Made by a program: the position numbers and the translations under genes. The notes under the pieces are model-generated. The model worked only from the letters and a program-made list of their open reading frames with translations, made no database searches and had not been told where the DNA came from. Shown piece by piece: positions 37,494 through 48,900 of a stretch of 64,000 nt of DNA (the first letter of the stretch is position 1; every line of letters begins with the position of its first letter). Source of the DNA: Himantopus leucocephalus (lineage: Eukaryota; Chordata; Aves; Charadriiformes; Recurvirostridae); assembly GCA_003993805.1 (NCBI GenBank), contig RSEF01000002.1, positions 11,022,788 to 11,086,787 of the forward strand, in the 5' to 3' direction.

Positions 37494-37953
37494 CTGGAAA
37501 AGCAAGAGTACGCAGGCTCCATGAGCTACACACAACAAGGGAGCCACAACTGCATCCTGAAAGAGCTAACTTATTCCTCCCAGCACCGATGTTGGGATGT
37601 GTGTGACCATATTGCAGTGCTTCACATGAAAAAACCAAAATATTTGCTCTATACTACTTGTTGCTTTGTGCTGAAGATAAACCAGTGAATAGATTTCTCT
37701 GAAATGTTTCTGTTAATACAGTCATGGTCTCATCCAAAATGAGATAATCTGTCCTATGTATACGTGCAATGTATATTAAAACTGGAGAGGTACTTTAATT
37801 TGCTTTTCAAAATATTAAAGTATCAACAGTCTCAACAGTGGATGCTGGTCAACAGCTTTAGAAAGCATATTCAACTGTTAATCACTTTTTATTTTGAAAC
37901 AGCAAAGTTTCCTGGCCCATTAAACTACAGTTAATACATCCTTTAAATAAATG

Positions 37954-37968
37954 AACACACACACACAT
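37954..37968. repeat. Short (CA)n microsatellite
   Basis: Seven and a half CA/AC units. Confidence 0.9.
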
Positions 37969-38909
37969 TATTTTAATTACTTAACACCTCTCTAGTGGGC
38001 TGTAGGAAAATTCCACTTTTTAAAATTTTGTGACAGTTGCTACAACCCACCATTAAAAAAAGTTTATTTTAAATGTGTCACCAGGCGGTTGGTACAGAGG
38101 TACTGTTGTGTGCAGCCCCTTTAGAAGACTGAGCGAAGCAGATGGGGGCTGTACCCTCATCCGTTGAATCAAAGGGAGAAATACTGAAGCCTTGGTCCCC
38201 ACGAGTGTATTTATATTACAGTGGGATCCAGTCTGCTTAATTTAGGGAAGATCTTGTAGAAACTACATCTGTGAAAAATCGTTAGCCATCTAAGTTAATC
38301 TTAATTATTACTTGTTTTCCTTTTAGAGCCAACAGAGAGAGATAATTGCCTGATGGTGATTAGGGAGCTGTGTTAGGAGAAGAGGAAAATTTGGTGTTCT
38401 GGTCTTTGCTCCTGGGGCAGGACCCCCCCCAGATCTCCCTCAGCCTGACGGACTGGTCCAGATACAAGACTATTACAGAAAAGGTCACCATCACCTTGAC
38501 ATTTAAGTGCCTGTTTTGAAGACAAAAAGTAATGGAGAAGGCACCATTTTCATTGGGTAATCTGTTCTAATCTTATTTGCATGTGTTGTTAAAATAGTAT
38601 TCGTTGCTAATAAGGCTTTAACTGTTAGCTTTTCTTCCGTGTTATTCTTGTCTCTGCTAGATTAAACAGCTCTGAGTTTCCAGTGTTTTGTTTCTCTGAT
38701 AATGCTTATATACTGTAATCAAGTCATCTCTCAAAGTAGGGATAAACTGAACAGATCCCTGTAAATCTCAGTATACTGAAATAGCTCATAGGGAAGGAAC
38801 AAATGATGCACCAGAAACTCATGTTTGTCTCACAAAGAAAAAAGACAAAACATAAAACTGAGCTTTTCCTACGTTTTCAGGTTTATTCAGCATTAAGAAA
38901 AGTTGTGCT

Positions 38910-38962
38910 TTATTATTATTATTATTGCTATTACTACTACTGCTATTATTGTTGTTGTTGTT
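38910..38962. repeat. Trinucleotide microsatellite (TAT/TAC/TTG)n
   Basis: A run of TAT units, then TAC/TGC, then GTT units, giving a compound trinucleotide tract of about 53 bp. Confidence 0.9.
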
Positions 38963-39690
38963 AAGCATATAGACTCGTCATTTCTTGATTAATCCTATCA
39001 CCCAGAACTGCAATAGCTCATTCCAGAATACACATATTCTAGAAAATATTATTCAGTCTGGAAATGCTAAAAAGTAGTCTTAAAATACAAAAATGCATTT
39101 TCTAAATAAGTGTTAGTTCATTATGTTTTCATGTAATGAGGTTGTACTTTAAAGAAATATGACTGCTTTTTTCCTAAATAACTTCATTTTACTCCTGCTT
39201 TCAAGCGAAGCTATATTAATCGTTTGTTGTTATTATGTGTCCAAAATTCTTAATAGAGACAGAAGGTTCCCATCAGTGCTTGGCACTTTGTCACAATACA
39301 GAGTCGGTCTAAACTTAAACTCCGGAAAATGAAAGGAGAATATTTGTACCAGGTCTACCGTTCTTCCCACCAGACAGGTAATATCTCTTTGTCCACTGAG
39401 GTGATGCAAAACAAGTGGAGGGGACCTTGCACAGTGGCGGTTGGGCTCTGCTAACAGCGGCAGAGTTTCAGGTAGTTCGTCAGCAGGAGAAACGGGCTGG
39501 CTGGTGGAACTGGCCACTGTACCTGCGACACTCCCGCCGTTCATCAGAGTGTGTGGTGCACATCTCTACCCTTCCATTTCATGTTGCGGGATGATCCTTT
39601 TGGAAGTTTTGCTCCAAGATCCGGGCAATCTATTGTTCAGATTCAAGACAGAGAATTAATTTTAAATTTACGTAATTTTAACTTAAACTT

Positions 39691-39784
39691 CTACAGTCTA
39701 AATGTCTTTCTGGAAAGTTCCAACACTGCATTAAAAGAAATCCCAGTAGGAATACATTTCATTAAAGATATCCCAACGTCTGTA
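39691..39784 (-). pseudogene. Unidentified terminal-exon-like segment, copy B
   Basis: The partner of copy A: acceptor-like CTCTTCTCAG, then 94 bp reading TDVGISLMKCIP through SRKTFRL and TAG on the minus strand. Replacements relative to A are mostly mild (D/E, M/I, L/V, R/K twice, L/M). The frame stays open upstream to 39885 through the acceptor, so the exon edge is an inference. No poly(A) signal was noticed within about 150 bp of the stop. The product was not recognised. Confidence 0.4.
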
Positions 39785-40164
39785 CTGAGAAGAGCAAGGG
39801 TACTCATGCTTTGGGAAGCACCATGAATGACACACAACAACGGACCTACAGCAATGGCACTTGAGTAACATTTGATATAAATCATTTTAAGTTAAATGTA
39901 CAGGTGGGCCATGGTTTTACCTGGAAGTAATGTAAAGGACTAATTAGGCAGACCTAAGGTAAAAGCATTTGCCTTGTGTGGTGGCGTCTCATGTATGACC
40001 CATAGTCTTCATCCACTCCATGAACAGAGGCACTACAGGAGGACTAAGGGAAGGAGCATCACGTGGTGAGATGAGGCTCGCGGTGGGCTTATGGTCAGAG
40101 CGTCCCTGCTGCCAGCCTGATGCCACCTTCCCATTCATGTTTTCCACTCAGTCCTGTCCCCGCC

Positions 40165-40461
40165 TCATGCTCCCCTTAAGTATGCCAATTCAACTGACAT
40201 GGCCAGATTTCCATGTACCACTTTTTTGTGAACCACTTTCCATTTTTTGAAGGACAGGATTTCACGGGGTATTACACCCAACAAAGCCAGCAAGGTGAAG
40301 CAGGCCTGGAAGCAGGTTCCTCGGGTGGGGCTGGCGATCGTATGAGTGGCCGTACCAATATAACCTGGTAGCAGAATGCCTAAGACCTGGCCACATGCCT
40401 GGTAAAAGCTTAGGATTCCAGAGGAGAAACAAATAAATACAAAAATGAAACCAGGAAAGGG
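40165..40461 (-). pseudogene. Possible multipass-transporter C-terminal fragment (decayed)
   Basis: An uninterrupted minus-strand frame of 98 codons plus stop, with no early ATG, so it reads like an exon rather than a start-to-stop gene. It includes SSGILSFYQACGQVLGILLP, a polar loop, then FQACFTLLALLG and a basic tail (REILSFKKW). Two hydrophobic segments with a Gly-rich helix followed by a basic cytosolic end suggest the last helices of a major-facilitator-type transporter. From memory the SSGLL...GQVFGI pattern of the SLC49/FLVCR family is the nearest, but this is weak. Flanking exons were not found and upstream frames are broken. Confidence 0.25.
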
Positions 40462-41461
40462 TCAGAAAGGCAGTATTCCTCACATGGCCTGGTAATGGCC
40501 TGAATCCTTCAGACGCCAGCTACTGGAAGAGGTGCTGGCTAGTGGGAATCTCCTTTCTCCACAGTGGCTTTATCTGGGACAGCGGTTCAGTGATCAGCGT
40601 TGGGCAGTCCCTCTTTCTCAGAAGCAGTGCTAGCCTGTAGGGATGCAAATGTCCAGCCATGGAGTATCTGCTACACTCTGGAACAAGGCAGACATCCCAG
40701 CTCATGATGCCACCAACCCATTCTAGGAGAGAGGGACAGCTTACTGTCCCTACAGTCCATACTCCTGTATGTCTCTGTGCTCAAACATCAGTATGGAAAT
40801 GGGATACAGGCTGTGTCACTGTGTGTACTGCTGCTGGGGGAACTGCTACAGGGTGGCTTTTCCTCATAAAACCAGTAGGCCCAGTACCTCCGCCCAGCTC
40901 CAGTTTGGATGACAGTAAAAGAATGAGGCAAACCCAAACAATGTGTAAATGAGCTACTGTGAACATGACTCTCACCTGTGGCCCTGGTTAGGCAACTGCA
41001 TTTTTTGAACAAACGTAATCTGACAGCAGGGCTTTATCCCAGGTCAACATTTTGACCTGGTGCTGGGATTCTGCAAGCTGGAAGTACCAACCACAGCCTC
41101 ACAGAGAACACTTATTTAAGGTGAACAAGGCACTGAGGATATCCTGAAACCTGATCTGCTGCAGATGAAAAAGCAAAATCCCTTCTGCTCACCCCAGGAG
41201 TCATCCAGGGCTTGACTCAGTTGCCTAAACACAAGTGTGTCGTGCTGTTGGAGACACCATGGGACACCTGAGATACTCACATAGATATGACACAGAACCT
41301 ATGATAGATACACGTCCTTCTGAAGTGACATCTGAAGGGCAGGTCAGACACACTAGGTTATGTGAAAAGGCGCTGATTATATCCACCTGCTTGGTTGGTG
41401 AATTGTCAAACAGCTAGTTCGTCTAGTAGCTGGTCAGCTGCATCACTCTCCATTAATTTTG

Positions 41462-41472
41462 ACCAGGGGGCA
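41462..41472 (+). promoter_or_regulatory. CTCF-like core motif
   Basis: ACCAGGGGGCA matches the central ACCAGGGGGC core of the CTCF consensus. Motif only. Confidence 0.3.
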
Positions 41473-41581
41473 TGATTCAGTTGCCATCACACAAATATGT
41501 GAAGCCATTTGAGACGCTCTGGAATAGCTGCCTTGAGTTAATGATTCAGATGAGTGTACGTCTTCTATGGACTCTAGAAAC

Positions 41582-41700
41582 GTTGATTGGAAGGGACCTC
41601 GAGAGGTCATCTGGTCCAGCCTGAACATTCCAAGCCACAATTCATGGCCACTGTCTCTTGTTGTATTATCTGATGCTAGCGAAGCTAAGGGAGGAAGAGC
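41582..41700 (-). repeat. CR1 3'-end fragment
   Basis: TTGGAAGGGACCTCGAGAGG and TCATCTGGTCCAGCCT, then CACTGTCTCTTGTTGTATTA and TCTGATGCTAGCGAAGC, follow the reverse complement of a CR1 3' region with a deletion between the two blocks. Confidence 0.7.
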
Positions 41701-42087
41701 AATGATTCTCCTACAACACCACTTCTCCCTGGAGCAGTGGCATAACAGCACAGCCTCTAGCAGACAGCCTGTGAAATGCTGCGTAGCTCTCTTATAACAT
41801 GGAACGTGGACTTTATACGTTGTCTAAACCTTTTTTGATGTGGTAAAAACAGATTTAGCTAGGGCATAGCAAATACAGCCATCTCAGCTACATTTAAACA
41901 CTGCACCTACAGGAACCATAAACTTCACAGATTGCTGTCCTCCCTTCAGCTTTGCCAGAAAGATTAAGGATTTACTCTGTGATATTTTCTTTCCGTACCT
42001 ATCACTACTCCCTGGAGACCAATGACATGAACTGGAAATCCCTGTGTCATCTACACTGTCATAACGGGTAACAGATGGTGCTGCAGA

Positions 42088-42395
42088 GGCCTAAGAACAT
42101 AAAAATGGCCACACAGGTCAGGCCAAGATCCAACTAGTGCAGTATTTTGTCTCTGATACGTGGCCAAAAGTGGATGTCTAGGGAAAAATTTGCAGAATAT
42201 CTAAAAATAATAAATAGTGGTATTTTCTCAGAATAAGTGCCCAGTCTGCCACCACTGGTGGCTCAAGAACTTCCTGAGCCAGAGGAGATATTTTTGGCTT
42301 TAGTACTAGCCCATTACTCTTTATGGACAGTTTACACTTAAATCCATGCACATCTAGATACCTCTGATCCAGGTCGGTTAGAGCTGAAAAATGTG
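42088..42395 (-). repeat. Ancient sauropsid CR1 fragment
   Basis: AAGAACATAAAAATGGCCACACAGGTC and the following CAACTAGTGCAGTATTTTGTCTC resemble the reverse complement of the old CR1 3' region common in turtles and crocodilians. ACTTCCTGAGCCAGAGGAGA and TTTATGGACAG follow in the expected order. It is highly diverged. Confidence 0.6.
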
Positions 42396-42618
42396 ATTGT
42401 CTGGGTTTGAGGTAAAACAGAACCAATTTTCCGTTCAGTAATTATACTTTTCAGCTAAGCCTCTTCTAACTAACTGAACTCTCTGAAATTAACAGCATAT
42501 TTGTCAGACAGTGTCACCTTCTAGCAAAGATAAGGCCTGACGTTTGTGTTAATACCGAGACATGGTATGTGGAGGGGCTCCTGCTTACAGTTATCGCTGT
42601 AACACCCAGGGCCGGCTG

Positions 42619-42718
42619 NNNNNNNNNNNNNNNNNNNNNNNNNNNNNNNNNNNNNNNNNNNNNNNNNNNNNNNNNNNNNNNNNNNNNNNNNNNNNNNNNN
42701 NNNNNNNNNNNNNNNNNN
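42619..42718. other. Assembly gap, 100 N
   Basis: Exactly 100 N between an unassigned GGGCCGGCTG end and the LTR sequence that starts at 42719. It probably interrupts or abuts the LTR. Confidence 0.99.
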
Positions 42719-42926
42719 TACTGGTTTTGTATATATTGTATGTATTTCATTATTTTCTTTTAATTGTTTTATTAATCTTTTCATTAAAATAGTTTAGTTT
42801 CTTTTTAAACTCTCTTTCTCTCTCACCCTTCTCTCCCTTAAGGGAGATGGTCTCCCTTCTCTGAAGGGGAGAGAAGTAAAAGAGAGCATCTGTTGTTTGT
42901 TTTAGTGGCCAGCCCAAACCACGACA
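42719..42926 (+). mobile_element. 3' portion of an avian endogenous-retrovirus LTR (ERVL-like)
   Basis: The right end reads GGCCAGCCCAAACCACGACA. AAACCACGACA is the terminal inverted repeat that closes many avian class III LTRs, whose left ends begin TGTCGTGG. The preceding T/A-rich stretch with TTTGTATATATTG, ATTAAAATAG and a CTCTCTC block fits the R-U5 region of such LTRs. The left end is lost in the gap or lies in unrecognised sequence left of it. No gag, pol or env sequence follows, so it is a solo or truncated LTR. Confidence 0.75.
42828..42876 (+). other. Stem-loop region in the LTR with a 16-bp perfect palindrome
   Basis: TCTCCCTTAAGGGAGA (42832-42847) is a perfect palindrome. CTTCTCTCCC (42828-42837) can alternatively pair with GGGAGAGAAG (42867-42876) to form a longer hairpin, so two mutually exclusive folds are possible. 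Confidence 0.7.
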
Positions 42927-45900
42927 GTGATCTTGCAAGTCCCTGCCCAACTACTCCAAGTAATCCCTTCATTGTTCTGGATGAACATAGAACCAGGGAG
43001 CATACACAGAGGTTACGGTTCAAAGCTCTAGGAAAAATGCAAGCAGTGGCACATTCTTTGAACCCTACCTCACATCTACTCAACGTACATTCACAGATAC
43101 TGAGGCCAGAATAAATCTGTAGATCATCTAATCTGATTTCCACTCTAAAAAATAACTGTATCCAATAATTGTATCCAATTATTACACCTATTATTTGGAG
43201 TGTGGAGTCAGCTTGCAGATTAAAACCCGTTAACATAGGTTTTTACACCCGAGCTAAGTATCTAAATTTGTGCTACAGTCATTGCCAATGCAGCTAGTAC
43301 ACTCCAGGGGTCTGGGAGTGCTCTTCAGCTCACCCTGATGTAAAGACCTACACCTGCTGAGCTGCGCAGCTCTCCCAGCCCCACCGGTGAAACAAATGAC
43401 ATTGGCACTACCAGGCATGAGAGCTCAGAAAGCTAGCCCACGCTGGGGAGCCTTGACCTGCGAGGTGAACCAGACTCCTTATGATTGATAAAATCAGCTC
43501 CCAGAATGACGTCTGAAACTACTTGGAAGTTCGTGTGTTTTTATGACTAGGTAGCACGTCAGCCTGAAGTTTCAAACTCTACAGTTATTAACTTTTGAAA
43601 GACTGCTTTCCAAAAGGGTTAATGAATCATATCACTAGCTGATAGAAATGCCAATCAACAGGGATCAGCTGTAGAATAATTAGATGCAGAATGTGAGCAT
43701 TAGGTATGCACAGAAGTTACAAAACCCAAGAGGATAGTGTAAAATTGCAGTTCCTAGGCAGCTGAATCTCTAGAAACCCTTGGTCAAATTATCCCAGAAT
43801 TGGATCCCTTTCCTCTACTTTCACAACAGATAACAGTTTTTAATATAATTCAAATTAGCTTATATATTTTTAAGTATTTAGACCCTTAAATAGGCATTCA
43901 ACTTTACTGTAACACAGAATCACTCAGTTGAAAATTATTTGATGGCTACATCTGGAAAATGTGTGTATTTTAGTGGCTGATAACATCTGCAGTCACCTAG
44001 CAACATATTTGTGACAGTGACCTGGCAAATTGTTGAATGACATTTTTAACTGTTTAGCCACTGGGCTCAATAGGTCTTTCCCATTTCAGTCAGACCCGGT
44101 ATTAGGTTGCACGTATGGGGTAAAAGGGAACATAGAGTGAATATTATAATATTAGAAATGGCATTGTGGCTTTGGAAAAGTATTCCTGTGATTCCGAGGA
44201 AGTAATGCTGAAAAGTTTTTCCCACCTTCCTTTTTCTCATTCACAGACAAAAATTATTACAGCCAGGGATCTGCAATCACCTCACCACAGAACAGCTTTC
44301 ATTTCCCTTGGTAGCTTAAGCTATGTCAGGTATATTGATTATCTGACTTTCAGGCTATTAAGGACACAATAAATGTATTAAAACATAGATTTTAGTTTCG
44401 CATGCATTTTCTGTGACTTAGTGAACAGTATTTATTGCTTGTATTTTAGCTAAATAATATTAACATAAAGCATATTAGCATGTAACATGATCTATTAATA
44501 GATAACTTAATATATATGGATACAGCGTGTGGCTCTTTTTGCATGCCTTTACGCTGCATCACTTCAGCCTTTTCATATTACGTATAGAATAAACTAAATG
44601 ATGCACTAATCCTGGAAATGGCATATCCTGGCATATCCTGGAAAAGGCATATGAAAAATTCACAAGTTATTGTATTTTCCGAGGCTTAGCTATAGCAGGT
44701 CTATGCCTTTCATCCTAAACACAGGAAAATGACCTTTCAGTTATATACAACATGATTGTCAGCTTTTTATGGCCTTTGAGTTTGCTTCTTCATAGCCTTG
44801 CTACAGCAAGCTCGGCAGTAGCAGAGATAAAACTTCCATAAGCACATTGTCCCTCTGACTTGCTGACAACGCACAACGTCTAATGCACAGTTTCAGTTCA
44901 ACTCATATGCAGCTGTATCACTGAACACATATGTCCACCAGCTTACTAAGTTGGGTGGGATTCAGCTCTTCCCAAACTAGACACCAACAGTGGTCAGCCA
45001 ACTTGTGCTTTGTGGGCTACTGCCTGTATTGATTAAACCTCCATTGATTAGAGGGAGTTAAGATGCCTGTGGGGTCTTTAGCAAAGGGGAAAGAATAATG
45101 AATGCTGAATCATGCATGAATAATGAATTCATATCCCTCCCCTGGTCTCTTTTAGGTTTTATACAACATACAACAGGCAAATGTCCCTTCCAGGTCAATG
45201 TCTTAGGGGATTGTTAAACCACAAGTTCCAAGTTGGCTCAATGCATGTTTCAACCCACTGCAATTTGTGCATGACCGTTCATTCCTTGTTGGAAAAGGAA
45301 TTCACCGATAAAAAATTATGAATGAACACATAGAGAATGCAAGGTGAAAAACTACCGCCAAAATCTAGCTCACTACTTAGTGGCAGTGAATGTAAAGCAG
45401 GGTTGGGTAGTTGGGATGTTCTAGAACCCCTTGTGAGAAATTTGGATAGACCTTCCCAGAACACCTCAATGAGGATTTGGATTAAAAAAAAAAAAAGTTT
45501 GCTTGTGAATGGCAGGTAATTCCATTGGCTAAAACTCTCCTCTTGCAATGCGATTGACCCAGTGCCTTTATTTTCTAGACTTAAAAAGACCAGGTTTAAT
45601 TTTGGTTCAGTCTTGTATTGCATGTAAACATGTATAAACAGGGATGAGTATACTGAATCTGTGCACTGGAGTCAGGGCCTTATTAAGGCATTACGTGGGC
45701 ATTAGATGGGAGATCGCAGCACTCGGTAAACAGGCAGCACACAGTTTAGATATAACCCAATTAATCGGTGTTACTCTACATTTCATTTAATACCATCTCC
45801 CATAAACCTGCATTCATGAGTGGAAAGAGCTTGTCCTGAAAATAGTCATTACTTAATACCCCTATCATTTCTCTTTACAATCACACTGTTGCTGTAATGC

Positions 45901-48900
45901 CCATAAAACTACCTGACAATGGTTAGGCAGCTGGTGTCATCTGATTGATGCTCATTACACTAATTGTAAGTGTCTCACCAGTGGCTTCTGCTTCCCTGCC
46001 ATCAGCTGGGCCACGGTCTTCTTTTGTCTCTGGAAGTTCTTTGGGGAAGGAACTAACTTCTGGGAAAAATATCTTGTCTTGCACAACAGCACCTTGACCT
46101 TTGACTGAAATCTCTGGACAGTGCAGCTTATTGTCTAAGAAGACAAACAGCCTGCATACACCTGCAAAAAGCCTTTTGGTAAGAGAGAGTAGAAAAGAGC
46201 TCCTTCCTCTGTGTCTGAAACCACCCATGGCAAGAACAAACCATAAAGGATCTATGAACATGCGGGACCTGTGCTGCTGCTGTTCATTGACATTTTTTGG
46301 CTGAATTTATCAAGAAGACAGGAAATCTTTACCCAATAAAGTTAAAATTCACCTAGAAGAGAAGCTTATTGCCCTTCTCCAAAATGAAGAAATTGATGAG
46401 GAGGATATTCCAGACAAACACTCTTCAATTTTGGTGTTTCCTATCCACATATCTTGACCCTTCTAGCAACCATCTCTCCCACTTTCCCCGTCTCCACTTC
46501 CCCTTCCTTCCTCCAGCATTGCTTATATACTTTCAGGTGTATATTGGCCATGGCAGCTTTTGCCCATCCACTTGCTGAAACCTCCGTGAGGACTCCTGGG
46601 GATCCTCTTGCAACCAGTGCAATGCAAGGGCTTCCAGCATTCCAGCCCCCCAGCAGCAGTCCTGGGCCGCAGCTCTTCGGAAGAGCCATATCCCAGTATG
46701 ATTCATAAAAGGATGTTTTGGCGTGCTGCTGTAACGTCAGTGAGCCACGAGCGATGGAGTTGCCTCTGCGCTCAGAGCAGGCAGCCGCACGCGGGCTTGC
46801 CCACGCGCTGTGCGGCAGAAGCACAACCTGGCTGCACATCAGAAGCTTTGCAGAAGTAACAGGTGACATCCCGCAGGGTTGTGACTCTGAAAGGACACGG
46901 TACCAAACACCACCACAGTTGTTAGGCACTAATACTACCTGTAGTGCTAAGTAGTACTACCTGTAATACCAGTCATATGTCCTACTCGGCAGTGCTGAGT
47001 GTGGCCCTGCTCTGATGGTACGGTTCCTCCCTCTTGTGCTCCTCTGTGGGGACACCCAAACTGTCTTTCCATCCAACCCTTCCTGCTTCCTTACCAGCAG
47101 CATTCCTCCCTTTCTTTAATACACAGGAGGAATCAGAGGAGCCCAAAATGGCCCTAGGTCAGGATGACTGATGGATTCGAGCCCCCACACAAGAAGTGGA
47201 GAGGGTCAGAAGGCAAGCTGTTCCTCCTGTCCTCTGTGACATCCTCTGCTATGGCTTCCTGTGATGAAGTCTCCAAGGAACAGACTGTGTGTCCCAGCAA
47301 GATGAGATTAGGTGATGAGTGGAGGGTTTAGCGAGGAAGGAGAGCTTTCCATTGATGCCTCCAGCCCCAAAGGCTCACTAGCATTTAGCACTATTAGTAT
47401 CCCTATAATTAAAGATGCATGGCCATAGAGGTGCAAGAGCAGCAGCAACCGTGCAGGGCTACTGAGTTCAACCGAAAAGCAGGATGAGCACAGGCACAGT
47501 GACAATGCAGCAATATCCCATCTCTTCAGAGCATGGACAGAGGTCGTGCATGACTGCACAAAATTCATGTGCCCCAAATCCTCTCCTGGTTCAGTTCTGC
47601 AGAGGATTTTATACATCTCTCTAGGTGAACTGGAGCAAAACCTGAGCCAAAACAACTCAGAACTGAGCATTCCCAAACTCTAAGAAGTCCAGAGGAATTT
47701 CCCTGGCCCAAAAATCCCAAATCCAATCTTCTGCAAATTTTGGCTCTGGAGATCTAGTCAGAGCTGTACATCATGGCTTGGTCCCATCTTTAGTATACAA
47801 AGAAAAAAAATGTCTTGCATGACTGCCTTTCCGATTTCAGGACTTCAGTGATGACTAAAGACATGGTTGTTACTGACTTGACCTCTCCCAGCGGAGGCAT
47901 CTTCTTACCTACATGTTTCTTTGGGAGGCAATTATTTTCTTCCTGCTTCTGAGGTTTGCAATTTTGGAGCTAGTGCTTTCTTTCAAGCTCCCACAACCCT
48001 CTCAGGAACCTCTCCAGGTAAAAGCAAATGTTATCTCAAAGGGGTACTGAGGCTTTTATTACATCCTGACTTCACTTCTGCAATTCGTTATTTGCTGATC
48101 TGCCTGTCATTTCCCTGAGGCATTTGCAGCTCATGTTGAACTTCACTGTTGAAACCTGGAGTTCTAAGCATTTTCCTTCTTTCCTGAGAGAACTTCTCTG
48201 ATTTCATCCTGGTAAAGTGGTAGTTTCAGGCTGAAATTAATTTTCTACTTACCAGCTTTCAATGGGTCCTTTCCACTTCTCATCATTTTATTTATCATTT
48301 TATTTTCCTGTTACTTCATTTGCCGTGTCTCATCTAGTACTGATGACAGCCTTCTCCTCCTGCATTGCTTTTCATCCCCTTCCTCTTTCAGAATCAGTTT
48401 TACTGGTGAACGTACGGAAAACTGCCAAAGCCCCATACTGTGCGCAAGCCTCACAGTGACTGAGTGCCCTCCCTTACCAGTTCAGGTTACCCAACGTAGA
48501 ACTTGGTGAAGAGGAGGATTGACCGGGGCTGGTTCCAGCCTCTCCCTCAATTCTTCTGACAGGTTCTTCTTGCCTTTTCCCTCCTTTCTCTCTTTGTCTG
48601 TGATGAATACCTGTACAAAAGCCAAGCACATGTCTTACTTGCCACACGGCTGGTATGATGGACAATTTCTGCTTCGGTTCTCTCCAAAGGCACAGATGTA
48701 ACGAACTGTGAAAGACATAAAGCTGAAGTCCATCATACAGATTCTCTAGCAATAGCTGGAGAATCTAGAAGCCTCACTTAGGGAGACAATACTTGTGTAA
48801 GGGCAGCTGTTTTGTTGCACAGCTAATGAGTAAAGTTTAGAAATCCTTTTAAAAGACTGTAGGTTTCTGTGTAAGCTACGTGCATAAGGTCAAAGCTTGC

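Larger units (their letters stand above)
37494..39690. other. Spacer between copies A and B; no gene recognised
   Basis: AT-rich with short microsatellites: (CA)n at 37954-37968 and a trinucleotide tract at 38910-38962. A 103-codon minus-strand open frame at 39233-39544 has no recognised domain. The upstream exon expected if copy A were a real gene was not found. Confidence 0.5.
39785..41581. other. Intergenic with possible decayed coding sequence
   Basis: Contains the hydrophobic open frame at 40165-40461. Further upstream on the same strand (about 40790-41012) is a short frame reading WAYWFYEEKPPCSSSPSSST, which is reminiscent of cytoplasmic-loop sequence after a membrane helix. No intact gene is present. 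Confidence 0.4.

Noticed and set aside
39233..39544. 103-codon minus-strand open frame between copies A and B, considered as an upstream exon of copy A
   Set aside because: There is no counterpart at the matching offset above copy B and no recognised domain, so it cannot be linked to the duplicated segment.
45923..46261. 113-codon minus-strand open frame (ends SINQMTPAA)
   Set aside because: Composition looks somewhat protein-like, but no domain, splice partner or duplicate was recognised. Treated as chance.
46441..46929. 162-codon minus-strand open frame
   Set aside because: No recognised family, with competing frames on the plus strand in the same GC-rich segment.
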